DNA of 38,088 bases from VRUE01 sp963814915 (GTDB lineage: Bacteria > Actinomycetota > Thermoleophilia > Solirubrobacterales > 70-9), in the NCBI GenBank assembly GCA_963814915.1, contig CAWFEI010000015.1, positions 1 through 38,088 of the forward strand, given 5' to 3'. Numbering within the stretch: the stretch's first letter is position 1; each line of letters opens with the position of its first letter. Positions 22,530 to 31,160 of the stretch are shown here, one piece after another. The notes beneath the pieces are model-generated. The model was not told where the DNA came from and searched no databases. It was given only the letters and a program-made list of their open reading frames with translations. The position numbers and the translations under genes were made by a program.

Positions 22530-23831
22530 ATGGGTAGTCCAGGCTTGAAAGCGCCGTTGAGACGGCCGGCCTTCCGCCGCCTCGCGCTCTCCTACGCGGT
22601 CAACGAGATGGGCGATTGGCTCGGCATCGTCGCCCTCTCGGTGCTGGTCTTCGAACTGACCGGCAGCGCCCTGGCGACGGCGCTGCTGTTCATCGGGACC
22701 GGATTCCTGCCCGCCCTGCTCACCCCGTTCATGGTCGCCCGCCTGGAGCGGCCGCCGCCGCGCTTCGTCCTGCCGACGATCTACGCAGGGGAGGCAGCCG
22801 CTTTCGGCGCCCTCGCCCTGCTCGCCGGGCACTTCTCGCTCCCCGCCGTGGTCGCCGTCGCGACGATCGACGGCGCCCTGGCGCTGACCGCGCGGACGCT
22901 GACCCGGGCCGTCTCGGCGGCGATGCTCGAGCCCGAGGGCGAGCTGCGCGCGGGCAACGCGATCCTCAACGTCGCCTTCACCGGGGGCGCCGCCGTCGGC
23001 CCGGCGGTGGCCGGCGCCGTGGTCGCCACGCTCGGCGTCCAGTCGGCTCTGCTGTTCGACGCGGTCTCCTTCTACCTGATCGCCTGCATCCTGCTGACCG
23101 CCAGGCCGCTGCCCCACGTCGAGCCCGAGCCGGGCCATCTGCGCGAGCAGGTGCGCGCCGGCCTCGGCTACATCCGCCGCCACACGATCCTGCGCCGTCT
23201 GCTCACCGCGCAGTCGGCGGCGATCGTCTTCTTCTCGGCCGTTGTCCCGATTGAGGTGATCTACGCCAAAGAGACCCTTGGAGCGGGCGATACCGGCTAC
23301 GGGCTGATGCTCGGCAGCTGGGGCACCGGGATGGTCATCGGCAGCGTCGTCTTCGCCAGCGTGCGCCGCACCTCGCTGCCGGTGCTGCTCTTCTTCAGCA
23401 GCGTCGCGATCGGCGCCGGGTACCTCGGCATGGCGGCGGCGCCGACGCTGGCGGTCGCCTGCGCGGCCTCGGCCGTCGGCGGAACCGGCAACGGGGTCCA
23501 GTGGGTCACGATGGTCAGCGCTGTGCAGGAGTTGACCTCGCCGGCGATGCAGGCGCGCGTAATCGGCACGCTCGAATCGGCCGCCTCGGCGGCGCCGGGA
23601 ATCGGCTACGTGCTCGGCGGCGTGATCGCCTCGACCTGGGAACCGCGGGCGACTTTCCTGGTCGCCGGGGTGGGTGTGATGGCGATTGTCGCTGCCTCGA
23701 CGGTGCTGCTGGGGAGGAATTGGCCTCCCGGGCCGGGAAAGGAACGTCCAGGGAGCTTTGACGCCGCCGACGAGATTATGGTGGAGTTAATTCCCGCAGA
23801 GTCCGTGCCCAGTCTAGATCGGAGGTCGTGA
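22530..23831 (+). CDS. MFS transporter (EntS/MFS_3-like)
   Basis: 433 residues with about 10-12 membrane segments. It opens LRRPAFRRLALSYAVNEMGDWL, and the family positions include FTGGAAVGPAVAGAVVA and GNGVQWVTMVSAVQE. Members export siderophores or drugs; the substrate here is unknown. The C-terminal about 40 residues are a hydrophilic tail. It lies 1 bp before the binding-protein gene, so it belongs to the same transcript as the dipeptide transporter. Confidence 0.85.
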   Translation: MGSPGLKAPLRRPAFRRLALSYAVNEMGDWLGIVALSVLVFELTGSALATALLFIGTGFLPALLTPFMVARLERPPPRFVLPTIYAGEAAAFGALALLAGHFSLPAVVAVATIDGALALTARTLTRAVSAAMLEPEGELRAGNAILNVAFTGGAAVGPAVAGAVVATLGVQSALLFDAVSFYLIACILLTARPLPHVEPEPGHLREQVRAGLGYIRRHTILRRLLTAQSAAIVFFSAVVPIEVIYAKETLGAGDTGYGLMLGSWGTGMVIGSVVFASVRRTSLPVLLFFSSVAIGAGYLGMAAAPTLAVACAASAVGGTGNGVQWVTMVSAVQELTSPAMQARVIGTLESAASAAPGIGYVLGGVIASTWEPRATFLVAGVGVMAIVAASTVLLGRNWPPGPGKERPGSFDAADEIMVELIPAESVPSLDRRS

Positions 23832-23832
23832 C

Positions 23833-25461
23833 GTGAGGAAGCTGCGTGCAGTGCTGGCTGTTGTCGGACTTGTGGCGGTGGCTGCCAGCCTCGCCTCATG
23901 CGGCGGAAGCTCCGGCGGCAAGGAAGGCGGCACGCTCACCGGCACCTATGCGTCCTTCCCCGACTATCTCGATCCGGCCCTCTCCTACACGGCCGAAGGC
24001 TGGACGGCGATGTACGACACCTACCTGCCGCTGCTGACCTACAACCACGCCAGCGGCGCCGCCGGCGCCGAAGTGGTGCCGGCGCTGGCCGAGAGCCTGC
24101 CCAAGATCACCAACGGCGGCAAGACCTACACGCTGACCCTGCGCAAGGGCCTCAAGTACTCAGACGGCACCCCGGTCAAGGCCTCCGACTTCGCCGGCAC
24201 GGTCGAACGCGTCTTCGAGATCAACTCGCCGGGCTCCCCCTTCTACGAAACCATCGTCGGCGCGGAAGAGTTCGCCAAGACCAAGACCGGCGGCATCCCC
24301 GGCATCAAGACGGACGACAAGACCGGCAAGATCACGATCGAACTGACCGGGCCGCGAGGCACCTTCACGAATGAGCTGGCGATGCCCTTCGTCGCGCTCG
24401 TCCCGTCCGGCACCCCGGCCAAGAACCAGACCACCGACCCCCTGCCGGCCACCGGCCCGTACGAGATCGTCAAATCCGAACCGGGCCGCGGCTGGTCCTA
24501 CGCCCGCAATCCGCAGTGGGCGAAGGCCAATGGCAAGGCGATGCCCGACCTGCCCAGCGGGCACGTCGACAAGATCGATATCTCGGTCGTCCGCAACGGT
24601 GCGACCCAGGTCAACGAAATCGAACGCGACAAGGCGAACTGGATGCAGACGAACGTGCCCGCCGACCTCTACAACAAAGTCAAGGACAAGTACGAGGGCA
24701 CCCAGTTCCGGATCGAGCACCCGATCAACCTCTACTACTTCTTCATGAACACGACGCGGCCCCCGTTTGACGACGTCGCGGTGCGCCAGGCCGTCAACTA
24801 CGCGGTCGACCCCGCGGCCCTGGAACGGATCTACGCCGGGTCGCTCTCGGCGACGCACCAGATCCTGCCCGAAGGCATGCCCGGCCACGAAGCGTTCGAC
24901 CTCTACCCGCACGACATGGCCAAAGCCAAGGCAATGTTCAAGGAAGCCAACCCGTCGGACCGCGAGATCACGGTCTGGACCGACAACGAAAGCCCCAACG
25001 ACGAGGCCGGCGCCTACTTCAACGACGTGCTCAACAAACTCGGCTTCAACTCCACGCTGAAGACGATCAACGCCGACAACTACTTCGGGACTATCGGCAA
25101 CGCTTCGACTCCCGACGTCGACGCCGGCTGGACCGACTGGTACCAGGACTATCCGCACCCCAACAACTTCTTCCAGCCACTGCTGGCCGGGGAAAGCATC
25201 GCCCCCGAGTACAACACCAACGTGGCCGAGGTCGACGACCAGAAGCTGAACGCGAAGATCGCCAAGCTCGGCGCTGAACAGCTCGGCCCCGAGCAGGAAG
25301 ACGCATACGCCGCGCTCGACCGCGAATACATGGAACAGGCCCCCTGGGTGCCCTACGGGACCAACACCGTCTCGACCTTCGTCGACAGCCAGATCGACCT
25401 CGACAAGGTGATCTTCAACCCGACCATGGGACAGGACCTGACCAGCTTCCAGTTCAAGTAG
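23833..25461 (+). CDS. Dipeptide/oligopeptide ABC transporter substrate-binding lipoprotein (family 5)
   Basis: 542 residues. The lipoprotein signal (residues 1-22) ends LASC with Cys23 as lipidation site, followed by a Gly/Ser linker. The body shows the SBP_bac_5 pattern: GGTLTGTYASFPDYLDPAL, YTLTLRKGLKYSDGTPVKASDF, and VAVRQAVNYAVDPAALERIY. It binds peptides or similar solutes outside the membrane for the permeases that follow. GTG 23833 has GGAGG about 8 nt upstream. The stop overlaps the next start by one base. Confidence 0.93.
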   Translation: MRKLRAVLAVVGLVAVAASLASCGGSSGGKEGGTLTGTYASFPDYLDPALSYTAEGWTAMYDTYLPLLTYNHASGAAGAEVVPALAESLPKITNGGKTYTLTLRKGLKYSDGTPVKASDFAGTVERVFEINSPGSPFYETIVGAEEFAKTKTGGIPGIKTDDKTGKITIELTGPRGTFTNELAMPFVALVPSGTPAKNQTTDPLPATGPYEIVKSEPGRGWSYARNPQWAKANGKAMPDLPSGHVDKIDISVVRNGATQVNEIERDKANWMQTNVPADLYNKVKDKYEGTQFRIEHPINLYYFFMNTTRPPFDDVAVRQAVNYAVDPAALERIYAGSLSATHQILPEGMPGHEAFDLYPHDMAKAKAMFKEANPSDREITVWTDNESPNDEAGAYFNDVLNKLGFNSTLKTINADNYFGTIGNASTPDVDAGWTDWYQDYPHPNNFFQPLLAGESIAPEYNTNVAEVDDQKLNAKIAKLGAEQLGPEQEDAYAALDREYMEQAPWVPYGTNTVSTFVDSQIDLDKVIFNPTMGQDLTSFQFK

Positions 25462-26474
25462 TGGAGGGCCGCAGCCCCTGGTATCTGGCGTACCGGCGGC
25501 TGCGGCGCAACCGGGTCGCGCTCGCCTTCGGCGGCCTCTTCGTCGTCATCGTCGTCTTCGTCCTGGCGGCGCCGCTGTGGGCGAGCGATCTCGCCCACAC
25601 GGGCCCCAACACGACTCACACGCTGGAGAAGGTCGAAGACGACGGCGAGGTGCGTGAAGTCGTCAACCGCGAAGGCAAGCCGGTCGGGCCGCTCTGGTTA
25701 GGCGCCGGCGGCAAGTTCTTCCTCGGCGCCGACGGGCGTCTCGGCCGCGACGAGATGGTGCGGCTGATGTACGGGGGACGGATCTCGCTGTTCATCGGCT
25801 TTCTCGCGACGCTGATCGCCACGCTGCTGGCGACGACCCTCGGGCTGCTCGCCGGCTACTACCGCGGCTGGACCGACACGGTCATCTCGCGCACGATGGA
25901 CGTGATCTGGTCTTTCCCGGTGACCCTGCTGGCGATCGCCCTCGGCCTCGCCCTGGCCGTCGGCGGGCTGCGGATCGGCCCGCTGCACCTGGCCGGCAGC
26001 TCGATCTGGATCCCGATCCTGATCATCGCCGTCGTCTACACGCCGTACATGACGCGGCCGATCCGTGGTGAGGTGCTCTCGCTGCGCGAGAAAGAGTTCG
26101 TCGAGGCCGCGGTCTCCCAGGGCGCCGGCCCGCTGCGGGTGATGTTCGGCGAGCTGCTCCCCAACCTCGCTTCGACGCTGATCGTCTTCTTCACCCTCGG
26201 CGTCGCCAACAACATGCTGCTCGAGTCGATGCTCTCCTTCCTCGGGGTCGGCGTGCAGGCGCCAAACACATCGTGGGGGACGATGATCGGCGGCGGCTTC
26301 GAGTTGATCAGCACGGCGCCCCTGCTGACCGTGATCCCCGGCACGATGATCCTGCTCACCGTGCTCTCGATCAACGTCTTCGGCGACGGCCTGCGCGACG
26401 CGCTCGACCCGAAATCGAAGGTCCGCCTCGAGGCGCGCACCGGCCTGGTCGAGTCGGAGGGCACCGCGGTCTGA
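25461..26474 (+). CDS. Peptide ABC transporter permease (DppC-type)
   Basis: 337 residues from GTG 25461. One N-terminal membrane segment (about 20-38) is followed by a periplasmic insert with charged loop residues. The permease core comes next, with the inner-membrane-protein coupling motif EFVEAAVSQGAGPLRVMFGELLPN. Its long first loop (about 40-95) is typical of DppC/OppC. The usual order is B then C; here the C-type gene comes first. The stop overlaps the next ATG (ATGA). Confidence 0.9.
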   Translation: MEGRSPWYLAYRRLRRNRVALAFGGLFVVIVVFVLAAPLWASDLAHTGPNTTHTLEKVEDDGEVREVVNREGKPVGPLWLGAGGKFFLGADGRLGRDEMVRLMYGGRISLFIGFLATLIATLLATTLGLLAGYYRGWTDTVISRTMDVIWSFPVTLLAIALGLALAVGGLRIGPLHLAGSSIWIPILIIAVVYTPYMTRPIRGEVLSLREKEFVEAAVSQGAGPLRVMFGELLPNLASTLIVFFTLGVANNMLLESMLSFLGVGVQAPNTSWGTMIGGGFELISTAPLLTVIPGTMILLTVLSINVFGDGLRDALDPKSKVRLEARTGLVESEGTAV

Positions 26475-27430
26475 TGGCCCGCTTCGTCGCCCGGCGCACG
26501 ATCGGCACGCTGGTCGTGCTGTTCGTGATCTCGGTGATCGTCTTCCTGATCTTCAACGTCATCCCCAGCTCGGACCCGGCGCAGAGCATGGCCGGGAAGA
26601 ACGCCACCCCGAACCTGATCGCCAGCATCAACGAGGAATGGGGCTTCGAAGACTCGCTGCCGCAGCAGTACCTGACGATGATGCGGAAGATCTTCACCGG
26701 CGACCTGATCTCCTACGAAGGGCGGGAAAACGTCGACGAGCGAATCCTCGAAGGCGTGCCGGCGACCTTCTCGCTGTGCATCGGCGCCGCGATGATCTGG
26801 ATGTTCTTCGGAATCCTCTTCGGCTACCTCTCGGCAGTCAGGGCCGGGGGGATGCTCGACCGGGCGCTGACCGTCGTCGCCGTCGCGGGCCTCTCGATCC
26901 CGGTCTTCTGGCTGGCCGCGATCTTTCTCAACTACCTCACCTACAAGCTGGCGATATTCCCGTCCGGGACCTACGTGCCGCTGAGCGAAAACCCGTTCGA
27001 ATGGGCGAGCCACCTCTTTCTGCCCTGGGTGACCCTGGCGATCACCTACATCGGCATCTACAGCCGCGTGCTGCGCTCCAACATGCTCGACGCGATGAAC
27101 GAGGACTACGTGCGCACCGCGCGCGCCAAGGGGCTCTCCGAGCGGCGCGTGATGACCCGTCACGTGCTGCGCAACTCGCTGGTCCCGATCCTCACCCTCT
27201 TCGGGCTCGACTTCGGCGCTCTGCTGGGCGGCGCGATCGTGGTCGAAGGCGTGTTCAACCTCGACGGGATCGGCCTCTACACGTTCGAATCGCTGCTCAA
27301 CCAGGACCTGCCGCCGGTGATGGCCGTCGTCCTCTTCGGCGCCTTCTTCATCGTCCTCTTCAACACCCTGGTCGACATCGGCTACGCCTATCTGGACCCG
27401 CGGGTCAAATTGGGGACGTCGGCCCAATGA
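26474..27430 (+). CDS. Peptide ABC transporter permease (DppB-type)
   Basis: 318 residues from ATG 26474. It opens ARFVARRTIGTLVVLFVISVIVFLIF, the usual DppB start, and has six membrane segments. The coupling motif is DYVRTARAKGLSERRVMTRHVLRN. The frame is open upstream, but that part shadows the preceding gene. It pairs with the DppC-type permease. The stop overlaps the ATPase ATG (ATGA at 27427-27430). Confidence 0.92.
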   Translation: MARFVARRTIGTLVVLFVISVIVFLIFNVIPSSDPAQSMAGKNATPNLIASINEEWGFEDSLPQQYLTMMRKIFTGDLISYEGRENVDERILEGVPATFSLCIGAAMIWMFFGILFGYLSAVRAGGMLDRALTVVAVAGLSIPVFWLAAIFLNYLTYKLAIFPSGTYVPLSENPFEWASHLFLPWVTLAITYIGIYSRVLRSNMLDAMNEDYVRTARAKGLSERRVMTRHVLRNSLVPILTLFGLDFGALLGGAIVVEGVFNLDGIGLYTFESLLNQDLPPVMAVVLFGAFFIVLFNTLVDIGYAYLDPRVKLGTSAQ

Positions 27431-29091
27431 GCGCGACGGCGAAGAAGCCGCTGCTCAGCGTCACCGACCTGCGCGTCGCCTTCGCCACCGAAGGCGGCTT
27501 GGTGCGGGCGGTCGACGGCGTCTCCTTCGATCTGGCCGCTGGCGAGGTGCTGGCGATCGTCGGCGAGTCCGGTTCGGGCAAGAGCGTCACCGCACAGACG
27601 ATCGTCGGGCTCACCCGCTCGCCGAACACGCGGATCGAGGGCACGATCCGGCTCGGCGACCGCGAGCTGAGCGGCGCCAGCGATGCCGAGCTGCGCGAGG
27701 TGCGTGGCGAGCGGATCGCAATGGTCTTCCAGGACCCGATGACCTCGTTCAACCCCGTCTACCGGGTCGGCGACCAGCTCGTCGAGGCGATCCGGGCGCA
27801 CCGCCCCGGGGTCGGCGACAGCGAGGCGCGCGAGCGGGCGGTCGAGCTGCTCGGCGCGGTTGGCCTGCCGGACCCCGAGCGACGCGCCGAGCGCTTCCCA
27901 CACGAGTTCTCCGGCGGGATGCGCCAGCGGGCGATGATCGCGATGGCGCTGACCCTGGAGCCCGAGGTGCTGATCGCCGACGAGCCGACGACGGCGCTGG
28001 ACGTGACGATCCAGGCCCAAATCCTCGAGCTGCTGCGCCGCCTCAACCGCGAACGCGGCCTGGCGACGATCCTGATCACGCACGACTTCGGCGTCGTCGC
28101 CGAGCTCGCCGACCGGGTGCTGGTCATGCACGACGGCAAGATCGTCGAGCGCGGCGGGCTCGACGACGTCTTCTACGCGACCAAGGACCCCTACACGCGC
28201 AAGCTGCTCGGCGCCGTCGTCCGCCTCGACCAGGCGCCGCCGCTGCGCCAAAGCCGAGGCGAGCCCACCCTGCTCGAGGTCACCGACCTCGTCAAGCACT
28301 TCCCGGTCCGCAACGGGCTGCTGTTCGACCGCGAGGTCGGCCGCGTGCGAGCCGTTGACGGGGTCAGCTTCAACGTCGCCCGTGGCGAGACCCTCGGCCT
28401 GGTCGGAGAGTCGGGCAGCGGCAAGTCGACCCTCTCGCGGGCGGTGCTGCAACTGCTGACCCCGACCTCGGGCTCGGTTCGCTTCGATGGGCGGGAGATC
28501 GCCGGGCTCTCGGGGCGGCGGATGCGGCCGCTGCGGGCCGAGATGCAGATGGTCTTCCAGGACCCCTACGCCTCGCTCAACCCGCGCAAGCGAATCGGGC
28601 AGATCGTCGGCGAGCCGCTGCGCGTGCAGGAACGCGCCTCGCGCGCGGAGCTGCGCAAACGGGTCGGCGAGCTGCTCGAGCGGGTCGGCCTCTCCCCCGC
28701 CCACTACAACCGCTTCCCGCACGAGTTCTCCGGCGGCCAGCGTCAGCGGGTCGGGATCGCCCGGGCGCTCGCCCTGCGGCCGAAGCTGATCGTCGCCGAC
28801 GAGCCCGTCTCCGCGCTCGACGTCTCGATCCGCGCTCAGATCCTCGACCTGCTCTCCGAACTGCAGGAGGAGCTCGGGCTGACCTACGTGTTCGTCGCCC
28901 ACGACATCGGGGTGGTCCGCCATGTCTCCGACCGGATCGCGGTCATGCACGACGGCAAGATCGTCGAGCAGGGCGCCGCTGATGACGTCTGCGAGCGGCC
29001 CTCGGACCCGTACACCCGTACGCTGCTCGCCGCCGTGCCGGTGCCCGACCCACGCGAGAGCCGCGCCCGTCGGGCATCATCGGCGCAGTGA
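27427..29091 (+). CDS. Fused double ATP-binding protein of peptide ABC transporter (DppD-DppF type)
   Basis: 554 residues holding two ABC ATPase domains. The first has Walker A GESGSGKS (46-53), FSGGMRQRAMIAMAL and LIADEPTTALDVTIQAQ. The second, from about residue 275, has GESGSGKST near 326, FSGGQRQRVGIARAL and LIVADEPVSALDVSIRAQ. Both sites look intact. Fused DppD/DppF (GsiA-like) proteins power dipeptide or glutathione-type importers. The GTGA overlap with the DNA ligase gene couples the two. Confidence 0.95.
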   Translation: MSATAKKPLLSVTDLRVAFATEGGLVRAVDGVSFDLAAGEVLAIVGESGSGKSVTAQTIVGLTRSPNTRIEGTIRLGDRELSGASDAELREVRGERIAMVFQDPMTSFNPVYRVGDQLVEAIRAHRPGVGDSEARERAVELLGAVGLPDPERRAERFPHEFSGGMRQRAMIAMALTLEPEVLIADEPTTALDVTIQAQILELLRRLNRERGLATILITHDFGVVAELADRVLVMHDGKIVERGGLDDVFYATKDPYTRKLLGAVVRLDQAPPLRQSRGEPTLLEVTDLVKHFPVRNGLLFDREVGRVRAVDGVSFNVARGETLGLVGESGSGKSTLSRAVLQLLTPTSGSVRFDGREIAGLSGRRMRPLRAEMQMVFQDPYASLNPRKRIGQIVGEPLRVQERASRAELRKRVGELLERVGLSPAHYNRFPHEFSGGQRQRVGIARALALRPKLIVADEPVSALDVSIRAQILDLLSELQEELGLTYVFVAHDIGVVRHVSDRIAVMHDGKIVEQGAADDVCERPSDPYTRTLLAAVPVPDPRESRARRASSAQ

Positions 29092-30035
29092 CCCTGCCCC
29101 TCTCGCCGCCGATCAAGCCGCAGCTGGCGCTGACGCGCAAAGCGCTGCCGCTGGGCGAGGAGTGGGCCTACGAGCAGAAGCTCGACGGCTTCCGCGCGAT
29201 CGTCTTCGTCGACGGCGAGTCCGCCTATGTCCAGTCGCGCGGGGCGAAAGACCTGACCCGCTACTTCCCCGAGCTGAGCTTCGCGCCGGGCCGCTACGTG
29301 CTCGACGGCGAGCTGGTCATCCGTGACGCCGACGGCAAGCTCGAATTTGACGCGCTGCAGCAGCGCATCCACCCGGCCGAGTCGCGGATCGCGTTGCTCT
29401 CCAAGGAGATCCCATCCGGCTACGTCGCCTTCGACCTGCTGGCGGAGGGCGACGAGGCGCTGCTGGACGCGCCCTTCGCCGAGCGGCGTGACCACCTCGA
29501 GGCGCTCGCCGAGGCGACCGGGGTCGAGCTGAGTTTGCTCAGCGACGACCCCGAGCAGGGCGAGGAGTGGCTGCGTCGCACCGAGGGGACGATGGCCAAG
29601 CAGCTCGACGCGCTCTATCTGCCGGGCAAGCGCAAGGGGATGGCGAAGATCAAGCGGGAGCGTGAGATCGACTGCGTCGTGCTCGGCTGGCGCCCCGGCA
29701 AAGAGGAGGGCACGGTCGGCTCTCTGATCCTCGGCCTCTACGACGGCGAGGGCCTGCGCCCGGTCGGCCACATCTCCGGCTTCAGCGCCGAGGCCAAACG
29801 CGCGATGCCGAAGATGCTGGCGCCGCTGGAGACCGGTGAAGCGGGAACCGCCGAGCCGAGCCGTTGGACCGGGGGCCGCGATTTGGAGTGGGTGGCATTG
29901 CGCCCGGAGCTCGTGATCGAAGTGGGCTACGACCACGCGGCGGCCGGGCGCATTCGCCACGGCGCACGCTTCCGGCGCTTTCGGGACGACAAAGATCCGC
30001 GCGAGTGCACGTTCGATCTGCTCGATGAAGGGTGA
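29088..30035 (+). CDS. ATP-dependent DNA ligase (LigC-like)
   Basis: 315 residues from GTG 29088. The catalytic lysine is K31 in EQKLDGFR (the K-x-D-G motif), followed by VQSRGAKDL, the acidic LDGELVI, and the lysine motif KRKGMAKIKREREI. The C-terminal OB-fold contains VGSLILGLYDG and GYDHAAAGRIRHGARFRRFRDDK. This is the compact nuclease- and polymerase-free ligase type, possibly used in repair. It is coupled to the peptide transporter by GTGA, an unusual partner. No Ku gene is in the window. Confidence 0.92.
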   Translation: MTLPLSPPIKPQLALTRKALPLGEEWAYEQKLDGFRAIVFVDGESAYVQSRGAKDLTRYFPELSFAPGRYVLDGELVIRDADGKLEFDALQQRIHPAESRIALLSKEIPSGYVAFDLLAEGDEALLDAPFAERRDHLEALAEATGVELSLLSDDPEQGEEWLRRTEGTMAKQLDALYLPGKRKGMAKIKREREIDCVVLGWRPGKEEGTVGSLILGLYDGEGLRPVGHISGFSAEAKRAMPKMLAPLETGEAGTAEPSRWTGGRDLEWVALRPELVIEVGYDHAAAGRIRHGARFRRFRDDKDPRECTFDLLDEG

Positions 30036-30094
30036 GTGGTGGGGCGGCGCCGGAGGGGTGTCCGGTCGGGTGCTGGGTTTTTAGCTCCCGGACG

Positions 30095-30586
30095 CTAGAT
30101 GCTGGAGCCGGTCTCGTCGCGCTTGAAGGTCTCGAGCTGGGCGAGCGCCTGGGCACGGGCCTTCTTGCGCAGCGGCGGCAACAGGGCGACCAGGGCGCCT
30201 TTCGGGCCGAGCGCCTGGCGCGCCCACTTACCGAAGTCGAACTCGTCGACGTGGTCGGTGATCTTGCCGTCGGCGGCGAAGCGGAGCTCCGCCTGGATGT
30301 CGTTGACGACGGGGCGGCCGGTGGGGCCGAAGGTGTAGCGGGCAACCCAGTGCGCGGAGCCCGAGTCCTCGCCGGCGTCGTGCTCGCGCAGCTCGATCCT
30401 CAGGTCGGTGGCGCGGCTGGTCAGCATGCGCCACATCGCGCCGACGTCGCCGCCCTCGAGGTCGCCGAAGGCGGGATCGCGGAAGTGGGCGTCGCCCGCG
30501 TACTCGGCCGTCATCGCGGCGCCGTTGCAATTGCCGAACGCCGTGTAGAGGCGCTCGATCGTCGCACGGTTCTCCTCGGCGGCCAT
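30095..30586 (-). CDS. NTF2/SnoaL-like protein
   Basis: 163 residues. The opening helix NRATIERLYTAFGNCNGAAM is followed by HFRDPAFGDLEGGDVGAMWRML and beta strands ending ITDHVDEFDFGKWARQALG, the cone-shaped NTF2-like fold. Members are small-molecule enzymes or binding proteins; no function can be assigned. The C-terminal extension is basic (LRKKARAQALAQLETFKRDE). Its ATG overlaps the ytoQ stop (TGATG). Confidence 0.85.
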   Translation of the reverse strand: MAAEENRATIERLYTAFGNCNGAAMTAEYAGDAHFRDPAFGDLEGGDVGAMWRMLTSRATDLRIELREHDAGEDSGSAHWVARYTFGPTGRPVVNDIQAELRFAADGKITDHVDEFDFGKWARQALGPKGALVALLPPLRKKARAQALAQLETFKRDETGSSI

Positions 30587-31047
30587 CAGGGCAGCTTGCC
30601 AGAGATCACGTAGCGCAGCACGTCGACCACCTGCTCGGGCGTGCGCGCGGTCCCCTGGGCGGCGCGGTCGACCTCCTTCAGGGCATGGTCGAATTCGGCG
30701 TCGTGCAGGGTGACGTAGGGCTTGCCCAGCGCCGCGGCGCAGCCGGCGTCGAAAGCGGCGTTCCACTGGCGGTATTTGTCGCCGAAGCGGACGATGACGA
30801 CGTCGGCGGCGCGGAGCAGGGTCTGTGTGCGAATCGCGTTGACCCCGGCGCCCATGTGGTCGCGCCAGAACGGCTCGGCCTCCTCCCCCAGGGTGCCGGT
30901 GCCGGCATCGTCGGAAGCGGCGTGGTCGGTGACCGGCGCCGAGAAGGAGACCGGCAGCCCGGCCTCGCGCACGCCGGACTCGATCCGCTCGCGCCAGTCC
31001 GAGTGGATCTCCCCGGCCAGATAGACGCTCCAAGTGCGATCCGCCAT
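30586..31047 (-). CDS. YtoQ family protein
   Basis: 153 residues. It begins WSVYLAGEIHSDWRERIE, the YtoQ signature, followed by FSAPVTDHAASDD and GDKYRQWNAAFDAGCAAALGKPYVTLH, a nucleoside-deoxyribosyltransferase-like fold. Biochemical function unknown. A TAGGAT box (31055-31060) ends 7 nt before ATG 31047, suggesting a leaderless mRNA covering this gene and the NTF2-like gene. Confidence 0.88.
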   Translation of the reverse strand: MADRTWSVYLAGEIHSDWRERIESGVREAGLPVSFSAPVTDHAASDDAGTGTLGEEAEPFWRDHMGAGVNAIRTQTLLRAADVVIVRFGDKYRQWNAAFDAGCAAALGKPYVTLHDAEFDHALKEVDRAAQGTARTPEQVVDVLRYVISGKLP

Positions 31048-31054
31048 AGTCCGG

Positions 31055-31060
31055 ATCCTA
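31055..31060 (-). promoter_or_regulatory. Probable -10 box for the YtoQ-NTF2 pair
   Basis: TAGGAT (minus strand) ends 7 nt before ATG 31047, matching the TAGRRT type frequent at actinobacterial leaderless promoters. Confidence 0.45.
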
Positions 31061-31128
31061 GACCCAACCGAGCGCCCGTCGAGTGATGTCGCCCGCCTCG
31101 CCGGAACGACGCCGAGGACGATCGAGCA

Positions 31129-31160
31129 CGGCCGGCTGAGCCGCGCGGCTCAGCCGGCCG
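31129..31160. terminator. Perfect 32-bp palindrome at the end of the dCTP deaminase gene
   Basis: CGGCCGGCTGAGCCGC followed directly by its exact reverse complement. It includes the TGA stop (31150-31152) and the last three sense codons of the deaminase. No T-run follows. It most likely acts as a transcript-end hairpin. Confidence 0.5.

Noticed and set aside
24160..25158. Long minus-strand frame opposite the peptide-binding gene
   Set aside because: Shadow frame in GC-rich DNA. The plus-strand gene has clear lipoprotein and binding-protein features.
26036..27427. 463-codon minus-strand frame opposite the permeases
   Set aside because: Asp/Val/Arg/Glu-rich mirror translation, no family match, and the opposite strand is a clear permease operon.
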